From the NCBI GenBank assembly GCA_017458025.1, contig JAFTGG010000138.1, forward strand, positions 1 through 7,523: a stretch of 7,523 nucleotides of DNA. Reading direction: 5' to 3'. Shown here in pieces: positions 1 through 5,393 of the stretch. The notes under the pieces are model-generated. The model saw nothing but the letters and a program-made list of their open reading frames with translations. It was not told the origin of the DNA and ran no database searches. Made by a program: the position numbers and the translations under genes. The stretch is from Oscillospiraceae bacterium. GTDB lineage: Bacteria; Bacillota; Clostridia; Oscillospirales; Oscillospiraceae. The stretch's first letter is position 1. The number at the start of each line of letters is the position of its first letter.

Positions 1-27
1 GTTAAACTGTACAATCTTCTCGGACAT
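1..27 (-). CDS. 5' end of a gene leaving the window, possibly IS256-type transposase
   Basis: Nine codons are visible on the minus strand, reading MSEKIVQFN, and the rest lies beyond the left edge. The start is well supported: AAAGGAG (38-44 on the minus strand) lies 10 nt ahead of the ATG. From memory, some IS256/mutator-type transposases of Clostridia begin with a similar stretch (M-S-E-K/E-I-I/V-Q-L/F-N), and a mobile-element gene would fit the neighbouring recombinase, but nine residues cannot establish a family. The gene runs in the same direction as the recombinase, 172 nt beyond its stop. It probably has its own promoter, because a palindrome and a possible -35/-10 pair lie in the gap. 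Confidence 0.5.
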
Positions 28-66
28 GGTTTGCTGTCTCCTTTCAGAATGTTGTCTTGCAACTCC

Positions 67-95
67 ATTCTACCAGAGGCTGCAAACCGTGTCCT
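67..95 (-). promoter_or_regulatory. possible promoter for the left-edge gene
   Basis: On the minus strand AGGACA (90-95) and TAGAAT (67-72) are separated by 17 nt, with 4/6 and 5/6 matches to the sigma-A hexamers. The start of transcription would fall around 60, giving a leader of roughly 30 nt that includes the Shine-Dalgarno at 38-44. This is a consensus match only. Confidence 0.3.
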
Positions 96-134
96 CTTTT
101 TCTTCAAATTTGCGCAAGTTATTGTACCTTATCG

Positions 135-165
135 CTGCAATGAAAATATCTTATTTTCATTGCAG
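135..165. repeat. perfect 14-bp-arm palindrome with 3-nt loop
   Basis: CTGCAATGAAAATA (135-148) is followed by TCT and its exact reverse complement (152-165). It lies between the stop of the tyrosine recombinase (200) and the next minus-strand gene (27). As RNA it would form a stable hairpin, but neither strand carries a T-run after it, so it is not a classic intrinsic terminator. Tyrosine recombinases bind inverted arms of about 11-13 bp around a short central region, so a recombination or binding site for the adjacent enzyme is possible. That role is inference. Confidence 0.7.
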
Positions 166-199
166 AAAAGTATGAAACGCGTTTAGCGGCCAACGCTTT

Positions 200-1108
200 C
201 TACAGGGTAAATGACATCTTGCTCCGCGGGTGCATTTCAGCCAAAAGCAGCGTTTGATGATTGGTCGTCACATGAGTGTAGATCTGCGTCGTGGAAATCG
301 AACTGTGCCCCAGCAGGGACTGTATATAACGGATATCCATACCGGCTTCCAGCAGAGAGGTAGCGAAGGTATGGCGAAACATGTGAGGCGTCACATGGTA
401 GTCCGACCGGATATTTTTCAGATGGCGGGCGATGATCCTCCTGACGGATTGCGGCGACAGCCGGCGGCCCTGCCGGTTGAACAGAATCACGCCTGTAGCT
501 TGAATGTTTTCGGCATATATGGCGCAGTATCTTTCCGCTATACGCACCAGCTCCGGCGTCATGATCTGAATGACGCGCTCTTTTTGCCCTTTTCCATTGA
601 TCAGCAGTCGAAGTTTATCCGCGCTTAGCTGAAATGAGCTGCTAGTCAGCTCACACAATTCAGATACGCGGAGTCCTGTGCCGAACAGAAGCTCCAGCAC
701 CAAAATATCGCGCAGAGTTTCCCGACGCCCGGGCACATAGGCATCATAAGCGCTGCGAAGAAGAGCTTCCACCAGCTCCTGCGGAATGATCCGCGGGAGC
801 TGCTTCGGCGTTTGGATACGGATATGCAGATTTCTGAACGGGTTGTCGGCCAAAGCGCCGCTCAGCTCCAATTCGCGCAGAAAAGCGCGGATACTCGCGA
901 GCTTTCGCTTGGCGGAGCGAGGCGCGAAATTTTGGTTCAAGTGCTTGATGTAGCGATTGAGCAGTTCTGTATCAATGCGGGCATTGCCGGCGAAAGCGGC
1001 AAATTGCGTCAAATCAATTTGATAGGCTTTGACCGTGTTGTGAGAGAGATTCTTTTCATATGCGCAGAATTCAAGATAGTCTTTAACCTGCTGGGATAGA
1101 TTTTGCAT
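200..1108 (-). CDS. tyrosine recombinase/integrase (XerC/XerD-like)
   Basis: This 302-residue protein has the full layout of a Xer-type tyrosine recombinase, which cuts and rejoins DNA through a covalent 3'-phosphotyrosine. Residues about 1-90 form the SAM-like core-binding domain ([19 protein letters not shown]). Residues about 105-295 form the catalytic domain. All expected active-site residues are visible: R147 in [10 protein letters not shown]173 in NGKGQKE, H242 and R245 in HMFRHTF, H268 in LLGHSS, and Y277 in TTQIYTHV. Length is normal for the family. The ATG is preceded by GGAGG (1117-1121) at 8 nt, and a good promoter lies just upstream. It is less GC-rich than the genes from 3.9 kb onward. 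It is unlikely to be the housekeeping XerC/D, because it sits alone between a probable transposon gene and decayed genes. A transposon- or island-linked integrase is more likely, and which sites it acts on is unknown. Confidence 0.93.
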   Translation of the reverse strand: MQNLSQQVKDYLEFCAYEKNLSHNTVKAYQIDLTQFAAFAGNARIDTELLNRYIKHLNQNFAPRSAKRKLASIRAFLRELELSGALADNPFRNLHIRIQTPKQLPRIIPQELVEALLRSAYDAYVPGRRETLRDILVLELLFGTGLRVSELCELTSSSFQLSADKLRLLINGKGQKERVIQIMTPELVRIAERYCAIYAENIQATGVILFNRQGRRLSPQSVRRIIARHLKNIRSDYHVTPHMFRHTFATSLLEAGMDIRYIQSLLGHSSISTTQIYTHVTTNHQTLLLAEMHPRSKMSFTL

Positions 1109-1140
1109 GGTGCTTGCCTCCGTTTATGTAGTCTGTGCTT

Positions 1141-1169
1141 ATTATGGAGGCTGCGGGGACGGTTGTCCA
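1141..1169 (-). promoter_or_regulatory. sigma-A promoter of the recombinase gene
   Basis: On the minus strand TGGACA (1164-1169) and CATAAT (1141-1146) are exactly 17 nt apart, each 5/6 to consensus. The predicted transcript start, near 1134, gives a leader of about 26 nt containing the GGAGG of the recombinase gene. Confidence 0.6.
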
Positions 1170-1232
1170 CTCCTGCGGAACGCGGCGCCGTGTCAGCGTC
1201 CGGTCCGCCTAAAGGTCGTCCCATCGGTTTTC

Positions 1233-1427
1233 TCAGGGCAGCGAAAAGTGGCTTTTTCGAGTCTCGATCAACCCGTCGCGACGCATCTTCCCGAGCTCCT
1301 TGCTCATTGCGCTGCGATCAAGGCTGAGATAGTCCGCCGGCTGCTGGCGGTCAAATGGGATATCGAACTCGCTGCTGTGCTTTTGCGGGGAAAACCGGTC
1401 TCGCGGCTTGGTCAATGGCCCTGCCAG
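1233..1427 (-). pseudogene. Crp/Fnr-family regulator, C-terminal HTH remnant
   Basis: The last 64 codons of a minus-strand reading frame end in a natural stop (TGA at 1233-1235) and match the C-terminal winged-helix domain of Crp/Fnr regulators. Recognisable runs are SSEFDIPFDRQQ, DYLSLDRSAMSKELGKM and RRDGLIETRKSHFSL, which correspond to the HTH and the terminal beta-wing of this family. The cyclic-nucleotide-type sensor domain, normally the first 150 residues or so, is missing. The match fades upstream of about 1400 and stops by 1428, where the inverted-repeat element begins. The helix 'QQPADYL' has a proline where the family normally has leucine, and the linker before SSEF looks shortened, both consistent with decay. 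The frame continues as open reading into the element, so a spurious fusion could be predicted by gene callers. The family assignment is from memory of conserved Fnr C-termini; the lack of function is an inference. Confidence 0.75.
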
Positions 1428-1428
1428 A

Positions 1429-1597
1429 TTAGGCCTTGTTCTAAAAATGGGCAACGTGCCCAATGGCGAGGGATTTTTTTGCCAGACAAGGTCGATTTGA
1501 GGCGGCAATACTTTGTGTATTGCAAGAAAAATTGCCGCAGTATGGCGGAAAAAGACCCGCCGTTTGGGTATGTCGGCATTTTTCAAACAAGGCCTAA
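1429..1597. mobile_element. 169-bp MITE-like element with 21-bp imperfect TIRs
   Basis: The ends are inverted repeats: 1429-1449 and the reverse complement of 1577-1597 agree at 19 of 21 positions, including a 12-bp perfect outer run (TTAGGCCTTGTT) and an inner AAAAATG. Inside are further short inverted repeats, for example GCAATAC/GTATTGC (1505-1522 area) and GCGGCAAT/ATTGCCGC (1502-1538 area). It has no convincing gene. If the element proper starts at GGCCTTG, it is flanked by TA on both sides, as in Tc1/IS630-type insertions, but the TA is part of the palindrome and so is not diagnostic. It lies precisely between two truncated genes. The transposase that would mobilise it is not in the window. 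Confidence 0.65.
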
Positions 1598-1765
1598 GCC
1601 GGTACCAGCCAAAGAAACGACATCAAGAGCGTGAGCGTCGTGCGAATGGAGGTCCCGTGCTGCGGAGGCCTGCAACACGCGGCGGAGCAGGCGCTCAAGG
1701 CAAGCGGGAAGCTTATCCCTTGGCAGGTCGTGACCGTATCCATTGACGGCAAAATTTTGGACTGA
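1598..1765 (+). pseudogene. 4Fe-4S ferredoxin-like protein, C-terminal remnant
   Basis: In the plus frame ending at TGA 1763-1765, the translated tail reads through NDIKSVSVVRM, EVPCCGGLQHAAEQAL and IPWQVVTVSIDGKILD. This ending, especially VVRMEVPCCGGL followed by a V-T-I/V-x-x-D-G-x-I-L tail, is characteristic of a family of 4Fe-4S binding proteins in anaerobes (from memory, often encoded near Crp/Fnr regulators and hydroxylamine reductase). The N-terminal ferredoxin domain with its paired CxxCxxC motifs is absent. Recognisable similarity begins near 1613, and an in-frame stop lies at 1595-1597 at the edge of the MITE-like element. There is no start codon with a ribosome binding site before the similarity begins, so this is a truncated remnant. 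Its stop lies 5 nt before the 1771 hairpin, presumably its original terminator. Confidence 0.75.
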
Positions 1766-1814
1766 TACGACTATCGGATAAAAAGCTTACGCTTTTTATC
1801 CGATAGATGCCGCC
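1765..1814 (-). repeat. left copy of ~50-bp inverted repeat flanking the four-gene block
   Basis: On the minus strand 1781-1814 is identical over 34 bp to plus-strand 6906-6939. The similarity continues in weaker form (about 11 of 16, with one gap) to ATACGA at 1765-1770, matching TCGTAT at 6949-6954. The two copies face each other across 5.1 kb. This copy contains a perfect hairpin. Confidence 0.8.
1771..1806. terminator. 16-bp perfect hairpin, likely bidirectional terminator
   Basis: CTATCGGATAAAAAGC (1771-1786) pairs perfectly with 1791-1806 around a TTAC loop. The A5/T5 runs inside the stem can supply a U-tract in either direction after a short GC core. It sits between converging genes: the plus-strand ferredoxin remnant stops at 1765 and the minus-strand transporter gene stops at 1852. 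That is the expected place for a shared terminator. Confidence 0.6.
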
Positions 1815-1851
1815 GCTGCGTCTGATTTGTGCCATTTGCCCGAGATGCGGG

Positions 1852-2745
1852 TTATGATACGGCTTCTCCGTCGGGAGCTTCGCTTTGTTCGTCGATGGGA
1901 AGCGCATCGTCCTTTTTCTTCGCATCGAGCACCATTCCGATCAGAATGATGACGAAGCCGACGCACACCGGAAGGCTGGGGTATTCCTTGAGGAACAGAG
2001 TGACCCAAACCGGACCGAGGATCATTTCCCAGAGCGCGATAATGGAGGCCTTTTGCGGGCTGACGCGCTGTACGCCAAGGTTGTAGAGGCCGTAACCGCA
2101 GCCCACCTGTACCACGCCCAATATGAGCATGATGACCCACTCCTGCGCCGTCATGGCGCCCATCTTCTGTATCGAGGCGGGGAAGCAAAGAAACATCACC
2201 GCCGCCGTGAAGACGTTTGCAACGGCTGTAAGCCCGATGGGGTTGTCTCCGGCGGCACGCTTGGAGCTGACAGTCATGCAGGCAAAGATAACGCCCTCGC
2301 TCAGCGCGATCAGATTGCCCTTGCTGCTGGAAGCGTCTGTCCCTGAGAGCATGAAGAACACGACGCCGATCATAATGACCAGCACGGGGACGAAGCTGTG
2401 CCAGTCAAACCGGCGCGTGCGCAGAGTGCCGGCGAGGAAAAGCCACACCGTCGCGGTGTACTGCATTCCGATGGCTACCGGCGCGGAGGTCAGCGTCAGC
2501 GACACGACGATGCTCAGGCACAGAGCCGCATAAGAAATCACATACAGCAGCATCCAGCCGTTCCAATTCAGCTTCTTCGGACGGATAAAGGCCGCAAGCG
2601 CCACTGCCGCAATAGCGGAACGCAAGCCGCAGATGAGCAGCGAATCCAGCGTCAGAAACTTGACGATGGGAGAGTTCAGGCTCCAGCACAAGGCGCCCAA
2701 AAAAACGATGACGCTTCCGGAAATGTGGATTTTATCTTTTTTCAC
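1852..2745 (-). CDS. EamA-family (DMT superfamily) membrane transporter
   Basis: The 297-residue protein consists almost entirely of hydrophobic segments, about ten, arranged as two homologous EamA halves (about residues 10-135 and 145-280). This is the usual architecture and length of drug/metabolite transporters, many of which export amino acids or related metabolites. The second half carries the familiar LWEMILGPVWVTLFLKEYPS run, and the first half has the matching GALCWSLNSP opening and TSAPVAIGMQYTA. The C-terminus is a short charged cytoplasmic tail (KKKDD to EAVS). The start is GTG at 2745, chosen because AAAGGAG (2752-2758) lies 6 nt before it. It is divergent from the TetR gene, with a consensus promoter overlapping a palindromic operator at 2943-2983, so TetR control is likely. 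Substrate cannot be told from sequence; the peptidase-carrier operon nearby makes amino acids or peptides a reasonable guess. Confidence 0.9.
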   Translation of the reverse strand: MKKDKIHISGSVIVFLGALCWSLNSPIVKFLTLDSLLICGLRSAIAAVALAAFIRPKKLNWNGWMLLYVISYAALCLSIVVSLTLTSAPVAIGMQYTATVWLFLAGTLRTRRFDWHSFVPVLVIMIGVVFFMLSGTDASSSKGNLIALSEGVIFACMTVSSKRAAGDNPIGLTAVANVFTAAVMFLCFPASIQKMGAMTAQEWVIMLILGVVQVGCGYGLYNLGVQRVSPQKASIIALWEMILGPVWVTLFLKEYPSLPVCVGFVIILIGMVLDAKKKDDALPIDEQSEAPDGEAVS

Positions 2746-2834
2746 GTCCGTCTCCTTTCCACCAATGGCGCAGACATTTTAGGCAGTACCGCACAATTTA
2801 TGACACGCATCTTGCTTGTATAAAGGTTCGCCAT
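2742..2834 (-). other. possible 30-codon leader ORF overlapping the eamA start
   Basis: An ATG at 2834 opens a 30-codon frame (MANLYTSKMRVINC...) whose TGA (2742-2744) overlaps the GTG start of the transporter gene as GTGA, an arrangement typical of translational coupling. It falls within the roughly 200-nt leader predicted from the promoter at 2955-2983. The initiation signal is weak (AAGGA is about 12 nt away; GGGGAT is too close). It may be chance. Confidence 0.2.
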
Positions 2835-2942
2835 ATATCCCCAAATTCCTTGACCATGCGCCGGCGTGACCTGCGGAATTTTGTGCCATCTGCCGAAATT
2901 TCTGGCTGCGTAACCTGGGCACCAAAATGATGCGGTATTGTC

Positions 2943-2962
2943 TTTATAATCATGATTATAAA
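2943..2962. promoter_or_regulatory. 20-bp perfect palindrome, likely TetR operator 1
   Basis: TTTATAATCA at 2943-2952 is followed directly by its reverse complement at 2953-2962. A core of 16 bp (TATAATCATGATTATA) recurs exactly at 3831-3846 in front of the dipeptidase gene. Here it covers the -10 hexamer of the eamA promoter on the minus strand and also places a TATAAT on the plus strand towards tetR, so one bound dimer could affect both directions. TetR proteins typically bind palindromes of this length next to their own gene. Binding by this TetR is inferred. Confidence 0.75.
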
Positions 2963-2983
2963 AACCAATTGCGGCCTTGTCAA
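2955..2983 (-). promoter_or_regulatory. consensus sigma-A promoter of the EamA gene
   Basis: On the minus strand TTGACA (2978-2983) and TATAAT (2955-2960) are separated by exactly 17 nt, a perfect consensus promoter. Transcription would begin near 2948, leaving a leader of about 200 nt before the GTG start. The -10 hexamer is the first part of the palindromic operator, so such a strong promoter would be shut by a bound repressor. Confidence 0.8.
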
Positions 2984-2994
2984 TACGGAAGCGC

Positions 2995-3023
2995 TTGCAT
3001 TCTCGCCCATTTGGGAGTAAGCT
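2995..3023 (+). promoter_or_regulatory. tentative promoter for tetR
   Basis: TTGCAT (2995-3000) and TAAGCT (3018-3023) are 17 nt apart on the plus strand, 4/6 and 3/6 to consensus, placing a start just before the AGGGGG ribosome binding site. An alternative is the plus-strand TATAAT at 2945-2950 inside the operator, but that has no good -35 at the right distance. Confidence 0.25.
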
Positions 3024-3044
3024 GATAAAAAGGGGGTAGGCGGT

Positions 3045-3722
3045 ATGGCGGAAACGGATTGGGGGAAAAGCGGCGGGCTGACCACCAAGCGCAAGCGCAT
3101 TATGATCTACTTTATTGAGGCCACCCGCAGCCTCATTCAAACCGAGGGCATCGACGGCCTGTCCATTCGCAAGATTGCCACGGAAGCCGGCTACAACAGC
3201 GCCACGATCTATAATTACTTTGAGGATCTGGAGCACCTGAGCCTGTTCGGCTCCGTCTGCTATCTGCGCGATTACGTCCTAGCTCTGGCGGACTCGCTGC
3301 ATGAGGGCATGAACGCGCGGGAGCGCTTTCGCACGATCTACCGCTGCTTTAACGACATTGCCTTTGAGAATCCGGACGTATTCTACAATATGTTCTTTGG
3401 CCGGCACAGGGAAATGCTCGGCGATGTGCTTCGCATTTACTATTACGAGCTGTTTCCCGAGGAGCTTTCCGGCATCAGCGAGTCCATGCGGCGCATGATG
3501 GTCGCCGGCAGTATGTTTGAGCGAGACAGCGTCACCATGAAGGAAATGGTGGCCGAGGGCTTCGTCGATCCGGCAAAGGCAGATATCACGCTGGAGCTGA
3601 TCATCGCCGCTCATCAAAGCTTTATTCATGACGCGTGGATGCAGGGGGGGACGCTGGATCTCGACGCCCACAAGGAAAAATTCAATCAACTGTTTGAGTA
3701 TATTCTGAACGCTGCGCGGTGA
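3045..3722 (+). CDS. TetR/AcrR-family transcriptional regulator
   Basis: This 225-residue protein has the normal length and layout of a TetR repressor. The N-terminal DNA-binding domain spans about residues 16-65: helix 1 is IMIYFIEATRSLIQTEGIDGL, then the helix-turn-helix SIRKIATEAGYNSATIYNYF, with the usual Y-x-Y-F ending. The remaining roughly 155 residues are the variable ligand-binding and dimerisation domain, helical and rich in aromatic residues and methionine (for example NPDVFYNMFFGRHREML); its ligand cannot be named. ATG 3045 is chosen because AGGGGG (3031-3036) lies 8 nt upstream. It is divergent from the EamA transporter and sits just before the dipeptidase-carrier operon, and identical palindromes occur in both flanking promoters. 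The likely role is local repressor of both units, released by a substrate or product of the pathway. Confidence 0.93.
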   Translation: MAETDWGKSGGLTTKRKRIMIYFIEATRSLIQTEGIDGLSIRKIATEAGYNSATIYNYFEDLEHLSLFGSVCYLRDYVLALADSLHEGMNARERFRTIYRCFNDIAFENPDVFYNMFFGRHREMLGDVLRIYYYELFPEELSGISESMRRMMVAGSMFERDSVTMKEMVAEGFVDPAKADITLELIIAAHQSFIHDAWMQGGTLDLDAHKEKFNQLFEYILNAAR

Positions 3723-3734
3723 GCGCGGCGTTTT
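3708..3734 (+). terminator. intrinsic terminator overlapping the tetR stop codon
   Basis: AACGCTGCGC (3708-3717) pairs with GCGCGGCGTT (3723-3732) over 10 bp with one T-G wobble. The 5-nt loop holds the TGA stop (3720-3722), and the stem is followed by a short T-run to 3734. The left arm encodes the last residues of TetR. It separates tetR from the operator-controlled promoter downstream. Confidence 0.65.
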
Positions 3735-3807
3735 GTATCTATTGTACAGAATTTACAATATATTTCGTTGAAACAGTCAAAAGCATTGTGCGAACCAAAC
3801 CAAATGA

Positions 3808-3836
3808 TTGACAGATGGCGCTTGGAAGAATATAAT
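3808..3836 (+). promoter_or_regulatory. consensus sigma-A promoter of the dipeptidase-carrier operon
   Basis: TTGACA (3808-3813) and TATAAT (3831-3836) are separated by exactly 17 nt, a perfect consensus match. The start would lie near 3843, giving a leader of about 65 nt. The -10 forms the first six bases of the palindrome at 3831-3846, with the same geometry as in the eamA promoter. Confidence 0.85.
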
Positions 3837-3846
3837 CATGATTATA
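3831..3846. promoter_or_regulatory. 16-bp palindrome, likely TetR operator 2
   Basis: TATAATCATGATTATA is a perfect palindrome that runs from the -10 hexamer to about the transcription start. The identical 16 bp, plus four further As on one side, occurs at 2945-2964. A bound repressor would block RNA polymerase directly. Confidence 0.75.
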
Positions 3847-3907
3847 AAAAAATCGCGAATAGAACAAATTTAATGATATGATTGAAGAAACGGAAAGAGG
3901 TGGCGCT

Positions 3908-5359
3908 ATGGAAACGGAAGTGGATATCCTGCGCAGGGAACCGGTATTCCGGCATTTTTACGAGCTTTGCCAGATCCCGCACGGCAGCGGGAACGAGGGG
4001 CCTATCGGCGAATATCTGCTGAATTGGGCAAGAGAGCTCGGCATGGAGGCCGAGCGGGACGAGGCCGGAAACGTCCTGATCCGCAAGGACGCCTCGCCCG
4101 GCCGCGAGGGCGCGGCGGTGACGATGCTGCAGGCGCACATGGACATGGTCTGCGAAAAAGCCGAGGGCGTGGAGCATGACTTCGCGAAGGACCCCATTCG
4201 CTGGGTGGTGGACGGCGACGAGCTGAGCACCGGCGGCAGGACCACGCTCGGCGCGGACGACGGTATCGGCGTGGCGCTGGCAATGGCGCTGCTCGCCGAC
4301 GAGACGCTGGCGCATCCCCCTCTTGAGGTGCTGTTTACCACTATGGAGGAGGAGGACCTCTCCGGCGCGGAGCGATTCGACACCGGAAAGCTGAAAGCGA
4401 AATACCTCATCAATCTGGATCATGTGCATGACGACGAGATCCTTTGCGGCAGCTGCGGCGGGATGCAGGTCGATCTGCGCGTTCCGCTCGCCGCCGGAGC
4501 GCCGCGGGCCGAGGATCGCGCCTATCGCCTGAGCGTAACGGGGCTCAAGGGCGGCCATTCGGGGGAGGATATCCACCGCGGGCGGGACAACGCCAATATC
4601 CTGCTCCTGCGTTTGCTGCTGGCGCTTGAAGAATGCTGTGATTTTCGTCTCGGCCCCATCAAAGGCGGCAGCTTTCGTCTGGCGATCCCGCGCGATGCGG
4701 AGGCTGTGGTGTGGTTCGACGCCAAAAACGAACCGCTTGTCCGCGAACGGCTCGCGCTGTCGGAGCGCGCGTTTCACGGCGAGCTGCCTTCTTCGGCGGG
4801 CAGCATCCGCGTGACGTTGGAGCCGGCGGACGACGCGCCCGCGTGGGCGTCGGAGCCGGACCGCGTGCTGGACGCGCTTTCTCTGGCGCCGGACGGCATC
4901 TTCCAGATGAGCGAGGCGTTCCCAGGCATCGTGGATACCTCCGACAACCTCGGCGAGGTATATCTGGACGAGCGCGGCCTGCACTGCGTGCTGGAGATAC
5001 GTTCGGCGAGCGAGAGCCGCAGAACGTACCTGTTTCAGCGTTTGCAGCGGTTGGCGGCGCTGCTGGGCGGCGAGTGCGCGTTCAGCAACGAATACCCAAG
5101 CTGGAGCTTCCGGCGCGACAGCACGCTGCGCGGGCTCTGCGGCGGCACATACCACGAGCTGTTCGGCGAGCCGCCGAAGTTCCTGGTCGTCCACGCGGGG
5201 CTTGAAGTCGGCTGCTTTTTCGGGACCAAGCACGATCTGGACGCCGTTTCCCTCGGGCCCAACTGCCGCGACTTCCACTCGCCCACGGAGACGCTGCAAA
5301 TCTCGTCGGTGCGAAAAGAGTTCCGCTATCTGCGCGCGGTGCTTTCGGCAATAGAATAA
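3908..5359 (+). CDS. pepD: M20C aminoacyl-histidine-type dipeptidase (PepD-like)
   Basis: This is a cytoplasmic metallo-dipeptidase of peptidase family M20C, which cleaves dipeptides such as Xaa-His with two metal ions. At 483 residues it matches the length of E. coli PepD. The metal and catalytic residues are visible: H78 and D80 in LQAHMDM, D117 in LGADDGIG, the glutamate pair E147/E148 in TMEEED, D171 in INLDHV, and the C-terminal H429 in VVHAGLEVG. The lid-domain signature GLKGGHSGEDIH (H217) and the tail FHSPTE also fit. It reads GADDG where PepD has GADNG. The start is ATG 3908, preceded by AGAGGTGG; an in-frame ATG at 3878 has no ribosome binding site and is rejected. It is the first gene of an operon with the YfcC-type carrier (34-nt gap), under a perfect promoter carrying the presumed TetR operator. 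Exact dipeptide preference cannot be inferred. Confidence 0.93.
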   Translation: METEVDILRREPVFRHFYELCQIPHGSGNEGPIGEYLLNWARELGMEAERDEAGNVLIRKDASPGREGAAVTMLQAHMDMVCEKAEGVEHDFAKDPIRWVVDGDELSTGGRTTLGADDGIGVALAMALLADETLAHPPLEVLFTTMEEEDLSGAERFDTGKLKAKYLINLDHVHDDEILCGSCGGMQVDLRVPLAAGAPRAEDRAYRLSVTGLKGGHSGEDIHRGRDNANILLLRLLLALEECCDFRLGPIKGGSFRLAIPRDAEAVVWFDAKNEPLVRERLALSERAFHGELPSSAGSIRVTLEPADDAPAWASEPDRVLDALSLAPDGIFQMSEAFPGIVDTSDNLGEVYLDERGLHCVLEIRSASESRRTYLFQRLQRLAALLGGECAFSNEYPSWSFRRDSTLRGLCGGTYHELFGEPPKFLVVHAGLEVGCFFGTKHDLDAVSLGPNCRDFHSPTETLQISSVRKEFRYLRAVLSAIE

Positions 5360-5393
5360 TCAGCGTGTGCAACTGAGAATAAGGAGGGTCATC

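Noticed and set aside
1233..1586. A 117-residue intact minus-strand protein
   Set aside because: Only the last 64 codons resemble Crp/Fnr. The first 53 codons read through the inverted-repeat element, so it is better described as a remnant than as a gene.
1107..1634. Plus-strand frame across the recombinase promoter, Fnr remnant and MITE
   Set aside because: It spans unrelated elements in antisense, and the family similarity is found on the other strand (Fnr) or in another frame (ferredoxin).
1826..2896. Short similar stretches at 1826-1843 and 2880-2896 (TTTGTGCCAT then TGCC)
   Set aside because: The match is short and imperfect, with no structural context; probably chance.
3743..3762. Small inverted repeat ATTGTA/TACAAT after tetR
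   Set aside because: Six-base arms in AT-rich DNA, no T-run, and not repeated at the other promoter; too weak to call a site.
3878..3907. Upstream in-frame ATG for pepD
   Set aside because: No ribosome binding site precedes it, whereas ATG 3908 has AGAGGTGG at suitable spacing and starts at the usual N-terminus of the family.
3842..5299. 485-codon open frame on the minus strand opposite pepD
   Set aside because: It is a shadow of the dipeptidase gene; low-complexity composition, no ribosome binding site and no recognisable family.
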